40,749 nucleotides of DNA from CALBPI01 sp039815365 (lineage in GTDB: Bacteria > Pseudomonadota > Gammaproteobacteria > Steroidobacterales > Woeseiaceae). Made by a program: the position numbers and the translations under genes. The stretch's first letter is position 1. Every line of letters begins with the position of its first letter. Below the pieces are notes generated by a model that was not told where the DNA came from, did not search any database, and saw only the letters and a program-made list of their open reading frames with translations. The DNA lies in contig JBCBZK010000013.1 of NCBI GenBank assembly GCA_039815365.1, positions 1 through 40,749 of the forward strand. The letters are read 5' to 3'. This document shows positions 1-7,147 of this stretch, in pieces.

Positions 1-487
1 CAAACAGCAGCACGTCAGGGAGCTCACGTAAGCCGTCATGATAGGTCCGGATGAAATGCCAGGACCGGCCCCCATCATCGAACCGCACAGCCCGCTGGCA
101 GGAACCTTGCATGTGGCTAAGCACGAGGTGGTCGCGTCCGCCTTGGACGTTGGTTTCCCACTCACGGACGAAGCTCTGGCCATCCCAAGACTCCGGCGTC
201 GCTCCTCCCGCCCACTCGACCACGCTGGCCGCGACGTCGAAGTGGTAGCGTAGCGCTCTGTCTATCGGCCGTCTGCCCTCGGTATTCACCCCGGGCCAGC
301 GGATGATCATAGGCACACGTGTGGTGACGTAGTCCGCCGTCTGATGGCAGCCGTAGACGTTCATCTCGCCCAGCGTCTCGCCGTGGTCGGCCGAGATGAT
401 GATGGCCGTATCGTCCAGGACACCGAGGGACGCGAGCGTGTCGAGCAGTTGGCCGATGTGCTGATCGACGTAGCGGATCGCCGTGTC
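1..487 (-). CDS. Sulfatase (C-terminal part), partial and joined in frame to HtpX
   Basis: The minus strand encodes about 162 residues of a type I sulfatase / alkaline phosphatase superfamily enzyme, running off the left edge. Visible features are YDTAIRYVDQHIGQLL, the metal-site block IIISADHGETLGE, and then VPMIIRWPGV, which are typical of the second half of arylsulfatases. The N-terminal half with the formylglycine CxPxR motif is absent. The reading frame continues without a stop from the upstream HtpX sequence, and the switch falls close to 487/488. No natural HtpX-sulfatase fusion is known to me, so I treat this as sequence from another locus or organism joined by a chimera. The superfamily call is firm; the substrate cannot be told. 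Confidence 0.75.
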
Positions 488-1075
488 GTAACCGATACCC
501 AGACCATTCTCGTTTTTGAGCACAACGCGATCGACGAAGTAACCCACCAGACGCGACAGGAACACGACGAAGGTGTTCACGACACCCTGAATCAGCGTCA
601 GCGTGACCATGTCGCCGTTCGCGACATGCGTCACTTCGTGCGCCAGCACAGCCTCGGCCTCGTCACGCGTCATTGAGCGCATCAGCCCTGTGCTGACTGC
701 GACTAACGCATTGTTTTTGTTGGCACCCGTCGCAAACGCGTTCACTTCCGGCGAATCGTACATCGCGACTTCTGGCACGCCAATGCCGGCTTGCTCAGCT
801 TGACGCTTCACCGTTGCGAGCAACCACTGCTCCGTTTCATTGCGCGGTTCGGTGATGACCTGCGCGCCTGTAGAGCGTTTGGCCATCCACTTGGACAAAA
901 ACAAAGAGATGAATGAACCGGCAAAACCAATCACGGCGGACATGATCAGCAAGGCGGTCAAATCGAGCGACCCTGCTGAATCCAGCACACCAGTTTTACC
1001 CATCGCGCTGAAAATGATGCTGATAACAGCCAAAATCGCGACGTTTGTGATCAAAAACAGACCTATACGGTTCAT
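488..1075 (-). CDS. htpX: Protease HtpX, N-terminal two thirds (truncated by junction)
   Basis: About 196 residues of the inner-membrane zinc metalloprotease HtpX (family M48B), which degrades damaged membrane proteins. It begins MNRIGLFLITNVAILAVIS, has two N-terminal membrane segments (about residues 5-25 and 40-62) and carries the zinc motif HEVTH followed by NGDMVTLTLIQGVVNTF. The sequence remains HtpX-like to KNENGLGIGY and then changes to sulfatase. The later membrane segments and the third zinc ligand (a Glu in the REFHAD-type block) are missing, so the encoded protein would be inactive as written. The start at 1075 matches the family N-terminus. The 140-bp gap to the divergent acyltransferase gene should hold both promoters. 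The truncation is probably an assembly or amplification artefact rather than a pseudogene. Confidence 0.85.
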
Positions 1076-1214
1076 GACGGTCTATGCCTCTTAAAAAAGT
1101 TAGATACCTAATATGGCGACGTCGGCGCCTGCTTTCAAGCGCACCCGCCAACAAGCGGCACACGGTACACTGTGCCGCGATGGGCGCCTATTGCTACACA
1201 TGTAAGACACACGA

Positions 1215-2120
1215 ATGACTGCCGAGTTCATGAAGCTTAAGTTTGTGCACCCGAAACACTGGCCAATCTGGCTGGCTATCGGCGTCCAACGACTGGCGGT
1301 ATTGCTACCCTGGCGCCTGCAAATCGTCATTGGCCGCGGTATCGGCTGGCTGGCCCGCCATCTGGCAAAGCGCCGTCGTACGATCGCCGCTGACAATCTG
1401 GCGCAAGTCTTCCCTACGCTCACCGACGCAGAGCGCCACCATTTGCTGAAGGCACACTTCGCCGAACTGGGTATCGGCATTATGCAAATTGGTATGGCGT
1501 GGTGGGCGTCGGATCAGCGGTTGTCGAAATGGATCGACATTGAAGGACTTGCCCATTTGCGCGAGCGCGAGCCTGGCCAGGCAGCATTGCTGGTGGCAGG
1601 TCATTTCACAACCATCGACATCGTTGGACGCGGCCTGAACCTGTATGCGTCCATGGACGCACTGTATCGACCGTTAGGCATTGAATTGCTCGACGTGTTT
1701 ACGCGGCACGGACGCAGGCGCTGCACGCAACATCTGATCGACAAGCACAACCCCAAAGCGCTGTTGCGACGCATCCGCGCCGGCGCGAACATCTGGTTAG
1801 CCGTCGATCAGGCGGACACCACCGCGAGCGGCGTTGACGCACCATTCTTCGGCATACCGGCAGCAACGAACACCACCGTCACCAAGTTGGTTGCCAAGCA
1901 CAATGCGGCGGTCATCCCGGTGTTGTGTACACGTCAGGCGAACGGCCGCTTTCGCATCGTCATTGATGCGCCGCGAGAGGGTTTTGGCGAAGATCTCGTG
2001 CGCGACGCGACGCAGCTCAACGCCATTGTGCAGTCTCAGATCGCCGATGCGCCCAGCCAGTACTACTGGGTCCACAGACGCTTCAAGCGGCGCGATGAAA
2101 CGTTGAGTGCAAACCCATGA
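1215..2120 (+). CDS. lpxL: Lipid A late acyltransferase, LpxL/HtrB family (first of two)
   Basis: Inner-membrane acyl-ACP-dependent acyltransferase of the LpxL/LpxM family, which adds a secondary acyl chain to Kdo2-lipid A on the cytoplasmic face. The 301-residue length is usual for the family. The catalytic HX4D/E motif is seen as GHFTTID (H130, D135). Downstream are YRPLGIELLDVFTRHGR and IWLAVDQADTT followed by FFGIPAATNT, matching the conserved blocks after the active site. The start is uncertain: ATG at 1215 or ATG at 1230 (MKLKFVHPKHWP), and neither has a strong Shine-Dalgarno site. The stop overlaps the ATG of the next acyltransferase (ATGA), so the two are translationally coupled. Which chain or position each enzyme modifies cannot be read from sequence. 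Confidence 0.9.
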   Translation: MTAEFMKLKFVHPKHWPIWLAIGVQRLAVLLPWRLQIVIGRGIGWLARHLAKRRRTIAADNLAQVFPTLTDAERHHLLKAHFAELGIGIMQIGMAWWASDQRLSKWIDIEGLAHLREREPGQAALLVAGHFTTIDIVGRGLNLYASMDALYRPLGIELLDVFTRHGRRRCTQHLIDKHNPKALLRRIRAGANIWLAVDQADTTASGVDAPFFGIPAATNTTVTKLVAKHNAAVIPVLCTRQANGRFRIVIDAPREGFGEDLVRDATQLNAIVQSQIADAPSQYYWVHRRFKRRDETLSANP

Positions 2121-3058
2121 CCGATCAACGCGAACGTCGCTTGAGCCAATACCTCGCTCCGAAGTATTGGCCGGTCTGGTTGTTGTTTGGCGCGCTACGC
2201 GCGGCCAGTGCATTGCCATTCCGCACGCAGATGTGGCTCGGCGCCGTGCTAGGTCGGCTGTCGATGCGCCTGTTGCCGAAACGCCAGCGAGTAGCGCACC
2301 GCAACTTGCGACTGTGTTTCGCAACCATGGACGACAACGAACGCCGCACGCTAGTCAGAGCGCATTTCGAAAATCTGGGGATCAGCATTTTTGAAATGGC
2401 GATGGCCTATTACCGACCCGCGCGGCTGCTTGACCGCATCACGGTGCATGGCGCTGAGCACCTCGATCAACAACCCGACAAACAGATCATTTTATTGACC
2501 GCACACTTTGGCGCCCTCGAGGTTGGCGGCACGGCATTGAAAGCACGCGGCCTTGTGTTTGATGCCGTCTATCGCAAAGACCGCAACCCACTGGTCAGCG
2601 AACTGATCCGCCGTGGCCGCGAAAACGCAGGTCGCCAAACAATTGAGAAAAGCAATATCAAAGAAATGGTGCGAAGTCTGCGCAGTGGTGTGCCCGTCTG
2701 GTATGCGCCAGACCAGAGTTACCGCCGTAAACAAAGCGCGCTGCTCGACTTTTTTGGTGAGCCTGCAATGACCAACACCGCGACCAGTGCGCTGGCACGT
2801 CTCGGCAAGTCAGCGGTGATTGGCTTTTTCCCACACCGGCGTGCAGACCGCAGTGGTTACGATATTGTTGTTCACCCGCCTTTAGCGCGGTTCCCAAGCG
2901 ACGATCCGCTCGCGGACACGCTGCGCATTACCGAGATTTTTGAAGCTGAGATCCGGCGCTCGCCCGCGCAGTACTTTTGGGTACACCGCAAATTCAAAGG
3001 GCGGCCCGACACACTCGACGACGCCTATGCCGATCTTGCCAGCGAAGCGCTCGAATAA
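2117..3058 (+). CDS. Lipid A late acyltransferase, LpxL/LpxM family (second of two)
   Basis: A second LpxL/LpxM-family acyltransferase of 313 residues, overlapping the first by 4 bp. The HX4E motif is HFGALE (H130, E135), followed by VYRKDRNPLVSELIRRGR, then VWYAPDQSYRRK and FFGEPAMTNT, which is closer to the classical LpxL pattern (WYAPD) than its partner's WLAVDQ. Only about a third of the residues look shared between the two, so this is an old duplication with probably different acyl-chain or position specificity, as for LpxL and LpxM in enterics. The last 34 bp overlap the convergent kdkA gene. LpxL or LpxM assignment is not possible from sequence alone. Confidence 0.9.
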   Translation: MTDQRERRLSQYLAPKYWPVWLLFGALRAASALPFRTQMWLGAVLGRLSMRLLPKRQRVAHRNLRLCFATMDDNERRTLVRAHFENLGISIFEMAMAYYRPARLLDRITVHGAEHLDQQPDKQIILLTAHFGALEVGGTALKARGLVFDAVYRKDRNPLVSELIRRGRENAGRQTIEKSNIKEMVRSLRSGVPVWYAPDQSYRRKQSALLDFFGEPAMTNTATSALARLGKSAVIGFFPHRRADRSGYDIVVHPPLARFPSDDPLADTLRITEIFEAEIRRSPAQYFWVHRKFKGRPDTLDDAYADLASEALE

Positions 3059-3732
3059 CCGTCAAGTAGCGCCAGCCAATCGGCGGCGGAGAATGCGAAC
3101 GCCGCGTTCTCACCACTGAGTTTGCGCAGCGAACGCTGCAAACGCTCGAGGTTGCTGCGTTGCCAATCGCCCGGCGCACGCATCTCACCGCGATCGAAAT
3201 CCAGCACAAACCAATCGCCGGCACCGTTAATCAGCAGGTTGTGCGCATTCAGGTCGGCGTGGAATACACCAGCATCATGAAAGCGACGCAACGTGGCGCC
3301 GAGTGACTGCCACGCAGCTTCCTTCAGCGGCGCTTGCGCCAACGACTCCGCCAAGGTCGCAACGTCAGCAATGCGGCGCGTCAACAGGTCGGCGCGATAC
3401 CACAGACCGTGGCGCACGTAGCGTGCCGCAATTGGTTGAGGGACTGGCAACCCTAGTGCCACAAGCCGCTGCAGCAAACGCCACTCCAGAAATCCACGCG
3501 AGCGCGCAGCGCCGCGCGCGAGATATCGGTCTGACAGCAATCGCGCGACCATCCCACCTCGGTAGTAGTGACGCAATGCAAATTCGCCGTTGTCGTCAGC
3601 AACGAAAGTCGTCGTGCCGCGACCTGCGCCTGCCGTGCCTCGTTGCTGCGGCCAGTCGCGCGCGCGAAACAGATAATCCGGCGCAGCAGCATAGACAGAA
3701 TGATCGAGTAATAGTTTTTGTTGTTGCGCCAT
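3025..3732 (-). CDS. kdkA: 3-deoxy-D-manno-octulosonic acid (Kdo) kinase
   Basis: KdkA phosphorylates Kdo at position 4 of Kdo-lipid A in the LPS inner core and has a small eukaryotic-kinase-like fold. The 235-residue length fits the family. The catalytic loop is HADLNAHN (residues 158-165, D160) and the metal-binding block is LDFDRGEMR (177-185). The N-terminal part contains GAGRGTTTFV and FALRHYYRGG, the nucleotide-loop and lysine-region equivalents (Kdo kinases commonly have RHYRRGG here). A purine-rich GGAGAGACGAAGA precedes the ATG. It converges on the acyltransferase gene with a 34-bp overlap and diverges from the heptosyltransferase gene at 3848, with about 115 bp between them. Kdo phosphorylation is typical of organisms with a single Kdo residue. 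Confidence 0.9.
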   Translation of the reverse strand: MAQQQKLLLDHSVYAAAPDYLFRARDWPQQRGTAGAGRGTTTFVADDNGEFALRHYYRGGMVARLLSDRYLARGAARSRGFLEWRLLQRLVALGLPVPQPIAARYVRHGLWYRADLLTRRIADVATLAESLAQAPLKEAAWQSLGATLRRFHDAGVFHADLNAHNLLINGAGDWFVLDFDRGEMRAPGDWQRSNLERLQRSLRKLSGENAAFAFSAADWLALLDGYSSASLARSA

Positions 3733-3847
3733 TCTTCGTCTCTCCGCACGGCGCGCTATGCGCCGCGCGACGCTATATTACCTGATTTGCGCATCCGGAC
3801 CGCACTGGTGGTGGCCGCACGGGCAATGCGCCCGTTACACTGTTCGC

Positions 3848-4894
3848 ATGAGCGATTCCGATCCGAAGTCCCTTTGCATCCTGCGCCTTTCTGCGATCGG
3901 CGACTGTTGCCATGTGCTGGCCGTCGCACGAACACTGCAAAAACATCTGCCGCAAACCGCCATCACATGGGTCATTGGCAAGACAGAGTCCCAGCTCATG
4001 CAAGGCCTGGATGGCGTCGAGCTGGTCGTTTACGACAAACACGCTGACCGGCAAACGCGACGCGCTTTCGCGGCAACGCTGCGCGAACGTCGCTTTGACG
4101 TGCTGCTCAACATGCACGCGTCATGGCGCGCCAATCGCGTCAGTCGCTGGATACGCGCACCGCGAAAAATCGGTTTCGACAAAGCGCGCGCGCGCGACAT
4201 GCAGTGGCTGTTCACCAACGATGCGATAGCTGCCCAACAGCGCCCACACGTGATCGATGGATTTTTCGGCTTCGCTGAGCGCGTCGGCGTCAGCCAACGC
4301 GAATTTAGGTGGCAACTGCCGCTCACTGATGAGCACTACACCGTCGCCGACAGACTTAGCGACGGTGAGCGACCGATCGTTGTTATCAGCCCGTGCTCGA
4401 GCGAGCGACGCAACAACTACCGCAACTGGCCAGCAGCGCGTTTTGTCGAGGCAGCTGCGCACGTGATGCACCGCTACGGCGCTATCGTCGTCGTGACGGG
4501 TGGTGGCCGCGCGGTGGAGCATGAATACGCACAGTGGATCTGCAATGACGGTCCGGATGGCATCCACGATCTGGTCGGCAAAACGTCACTGAAAGAACTG
4601 GCCGCGTTGATTGATCGTGCGAGCGTCGTTTTGTGCCCCGACTCCGGTCCGGCACATATGGCGAGTGCCGTCGGCACGCCGGTCGTCGGTTTGTATGCGA
4701 CGTCTAATCCGGGGCGCACCGGACCGGTGTTGCAACCGGAGCACACCGTCAACGCTTACCCCATAGCATTGCAACAGTTTATGGGTAAGACGCCGGACGA
4801 CGTGCGCTGGGGCCAGCGAGTGCGTCATGCCGACGCGATGTCGTTGATTGAGGTCGCTGACGTTACGCGCGCGTTGGACGCACTGCTCGCTTGA
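3848..4894 (+). CDS. Glycosyltransferase family 9, WaaC-like heptosyltransferase
   Basis: A 348-residue GT9 heptosyltransferase acting on the LPS inner core at the cytoplasmic face. The N-terminal block SLCILRLSAIGDCCHVLAVA and the ADP-heptose-binding block CPDSGPAHMASAVGTP (263-278) followed by GLYATSNPGRTGP are diagnostic. The chosen start is the ATG at 3848 (MSDSDPKSLC), because the open frame extends 30 codons further upstream without family-like sequence. Together with WaaF (4899-5918) it would supply the two inner-core heptoses, so it is probably heptosyltransferase I or a heptosyltransferase of that type. It lies convergent to waaF with a 4-bp gap. Exact acceptor specificity is inferred from context only. 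Confidence 0.85.
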   Translation: MSDSDPKSLCILRLSAIGDCCHVLAVARTLQKHLPQTAITWVIGKTESQLMQGLDGVELVVYDKHADRQTRRAFAATLRERRFDVLLNMHASWRANRVSRWIRAPRKIGFDKARARDMQWLFTNDAIAAQQRPHVIDGFFGFAERVGVSQREFRWQLPLTDEHYTVADRLSDGERPIVVISPCSSERRNNYRNWPAARFVEAAAHVMHRYGAIVVVTGGGRAVEHEYAQWICNDGPDGIHDLVGKTSLKELAALIDRASVVLCPDSGPAHMASAVGTPVVGLYATSNPGRTGPVLQPEHTVNAYPIALQQFMGKTPDDVRWGQRVRHADAMSLIEVADVTRALDALLA

Positions 4895-4898
4895 ATCG

Positions 4899-5918
4899 CT
4901 AGCCTGCCAATACCGCGCGTACGCTATTTAACACCGGATCAACGTCAATCTGATGCAAGCAGTTCAAATGTTCTAACGGACACTCACGTTTGAAACACGG
5001 GCTGCAGGACAATTGCAGGTAGTGCACATCGGCGCGCTCGGTCAGCGGCGGCGTCATCGCCGGGCTGCTCGAGCCGTACACAGCAACCACATGCGTGCCT
5101 ACGGCCGCAGCAACATGCATCAGCCCTGAATCGTTGCTCACCACGGCGGTGCAAGCCGACAGCAAATCCACGACCTGTGCCAACGATGTCTCACCGACGA
5201 GATTCGTCACACCGGGCGCCGCCTCACTGATCGTTGCACCTGCCGCGCGATCATTTGGGCCACCGAAAATACCTACCTGCACGCCACTCGCGATCAGCGC
5301 GCGCGCCAGCGTCGCGAACTTAGGCAGTGGCCAGCATTTTGCCGGGCCGTACTCGGCACCTGGTAGAAGACCGACTATCGGTTGATCTGCGGACAGGTCA
5401 AAAACGGTTAATGCAGCATCGAGCGCTGCTGTGTCCTTCTGCAGTACAGGTGCAGGTAACGTCTCGGGCAACTCGCCGTGCGTCGCTGGTGCGAGCGCGG
5501 CAAAACGTTTCACGGTCTGGTCTAACACCGTGCGATCGTATGGCCGGATATCATTCAGCAAGCCGAATCGCATCTCACCCTTGAAGCCAGTCCGTTGTGC
5601 AATGTTCGCGTGCCACGGCACTAACGCCGCTTTCGCCGAGCGCGGCAATACGATGGCGCGTGCGTAGCGCTGCTCGCGAAGCGAATGACCTAGCCGGCGA
5701 CGCACGCCTAAGCCTAACTCGCCGTGCTTGAGATCCAATGCGATGCCGCGGCGCACACCTTGCATCCGCTCAACAATCGGTAACGACCAGGGCGGCGCGA
5801 GCATATCGATCGCGCGCTCCGGCGCGTGTTGCTGTAACAGCTGACACAGCGAGTGTGCCATCACCATATCGCCAACCCACGAAGGACCGACGATCAGTAT
5901 CGGGCCTGCTTCTGTCAC
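4899..5918 (-). CDS. waaF: ADP-heptose:LPS heptosyltransferase II
   Basis: Transfers the second L-glycero-D-manno-heptose onto the LPS inner core (GT9). The 339-residue length is close to E. coli WaaF. Signatures: ILIVGPSWVGDMVMAHSL at the N-terminus, LPGAEYGPAKCWP (185-197), and VSNDSGLMHVAAAVGT (260-275) followed by AVYGSSSP. Cysteines near the C-terminus (SCSPCFKRECPLEHLNCL) are also usual in WaaF. It is the last gene of a minus-strand run glnE, zf-CHCC, hldD, waaF, and its start overlaps the hldD stop by 4 bp, so the donor epimerase and the transferase are translationally coupled. Confidence 0.93.
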   Translation of the reverse strand: MTEAGPILIVGPSWVGDMVMAHSLCQLLQQHAPERAIDMLAPPWSLPIVERMQGVRRGIALDLKHGELGLGVRRRLGHSLREQRYARAIVLPRSAKAALVPWHANIAQRTGFKGEMRFGLLNDIRPYDRTVLDQTVKRFAALAPATHGELPETLPAPVLQKDTAALDAALTVFDLSADQPIVGLLPGAEYGPAKCWPLPKFATLARALIASGVQVGIFGGPNDRAAGATISEAAPGVTNLVGETSLAQVVDLLSACTAVVSNDSGLMHVAAAVGTHVVAVYGSSSPAMTPPLTERADVHYLQLSCSPCFKRECPLEHLNCLHQIDVDPVLNSVRAVLAG

Positions 5919-6865
5919 GCGTGAGCCGCGTCCAGCCAGGTCAGGTAATCGCCAACGCCTGTGGCGACGTCACGAAATGCGCCGCTAAAGCCTGCCGCCC
6001 GCAACTGCGTGAGATCTGCTTCGGTGAAACTCTGGTAGGCACCAACGAGATGCTGCGGGAAATCGACATACTCGATTTCACCGCTACCGTGATGTGCCAC
6101 GACCGCCTGTGCAAGCGTATTAAATGTTTGCGCTGAACCGGTGCCGCAATTGAACACACCGCGCACATTGGGATGTTGCATTAACCACAAGTTCACGTTG
6201 CAGACATCGTCAACGTAGACGAAGTCGCGTTGTTGCTCGCCGTCAGCATAGCCATCGTGACCTGCAAACAAACGAACCACGCCATCGGCTTTGAGTTGAT
6301 TGTAAAAATGCCAGGCAACGCTTGCCATGCTGCCCTTGTGCTGTTCGCGCGGGCCGTACACATTGAAATAACGTAACCCTGCCACCTGCGCGGTGAACTG
6401 CGTCGCGTGCTGGCGTACGTACTGATCAAAAAGCAGCTTGGAGTAACCGTAGACATTCAGCGGCCGTTCATTGGCCGGATGCTCTGTAAACGTTGTGTTG
6501 CCGCCGTAGACCGCCGCGGACGACGCGTAGATAAACGGGACGCGCTGCGTTTGGCACCATGCCAACAACGCCTTGGAGTATGTGAAATTGTTCGACAGCA
6601 TGTAGCGGCCGTCCCACTCAGTCGTCGTCGAACATGCCCCTTGATGGAATACGGCACTGACATCACCGAACGACTCACCGGCATCGATACGGTGGATAAA
6701 CTCGTCTTTATCGAGATAGTCGGCAATCGCAAGATCGGTCAGGTTCGAAAACTTGTGACCGTCAGTCATGTCGTCAACAACAATGACCGGCTCTGACGTC
6801 TGCCGGTTGATCGCGGCAACGAGGTTTGCGCCAATGAACCCTGCGCCACCGGTGACGATAATCAT
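5915..6865 (-). CDS. hldD: ADP-L-glycero-D-manno-heptose 6-epimerase
   Basis: Cytoplasmic NADP-dependent epimerase that converts ADP-D-glycero- to ADP-L-glycero-D-manno-heptose, the donor for the inner-core heptosyltransferases. It is a short-chain dehydrogenase/reductase of 316 residues with the Rossmann motif GGAGFIG (6-12) and catalytic YGYSK (Y138, K142). Family blocks FHQGACSTTEWDG and YFNVYGPREQHKGSMASV are present, as in E. coli HldD. It lies 3 bp downstream of the zinc-ribbon gene and overlaps waaF, which fits its pathway role. Confidence 0.95.
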   Translation of the reverse strand: MIIVTGGAGFIGANLVAAINRQTSEPVIVVDDMTDGHKFSNLTDLAIADYLDKDEFIHRIDAGESFGDVSAVFHQGACSTTTEWDGRYMLSNNFTYSKALLAWCQTQRVPFIYASSAAVYGGNTTFTEHPANERPLNVYGYSKLLFDQYVRQHATQFTAQVAGLRYFNVYGPREQHKGSMASVAWHFYNQLKADGVVRLFAGHDGYADGEQQRDFVYVDDVCNVNLWLMQHPNVRGVFNCGTGSAQTFNTLAQAVVAHHGSGEIEYVDFPQHLVGAYQSFTEADLTQLRAAGFSGAFRDVATGVGDYLTWLDAAHA

Positions 6866-6868
6866 GCG

Positions 6869-7075
6869 CTAATCCCGTTGCAGGCGATACATCGCGCCGC
6901 AGTATGGGCACTTCGCCTCGCCGGTAACCTCGACCGGAATGTATACGCGCGGGTGCGAGTTCCATAGGTGCATGTCTGGCATAGGACACGACAATGGCAA
7001 GTCGGATGCACTCACGACGTACTCGTTCTGTGCATTAGCCCGTTCTCGTTTCTTGGTTTCCGGCGTTTGAGACAT
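6869..7075 (-). CDS. Small zinc-finger protein, zf-CHCC family
   Basis: A 68-residue protein with four metal ligands in the CHCC pattern: C30 (LSCPMP), a histidine at 36 or 41, and C56-x2-C59 (KCPYCGAMYRL). The closing RVYIPVE...KCPYCG...Y block matches the zf-CHCC family related to mitochondrial complex I subunit NDUFS6. Its bacterial function is not settled. The start used is the ATG at 7075 (MSQTPETKK), because nine further upstream codons do not look conserved. It is common next to waaF and glnE in proteobacteria, often with ilvE between; here ilvE is absent and hldD sits between it and waaF. Confidence 0.8.
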   Translation of the reverse strand: MSQTPETKKRERANAQNEYVVSASDLPLSCPMPDMHLWNSHPRVYIPVEVTGEAKCPYCGAMYRLQRD

Positions 7076-7147
7076 CTGTGCGAACCTAAAAATACGTGAC
7101 AACCCGGATTATACGCCAGCACTGCCGCGCTTTCGTAGAATGTGCCG

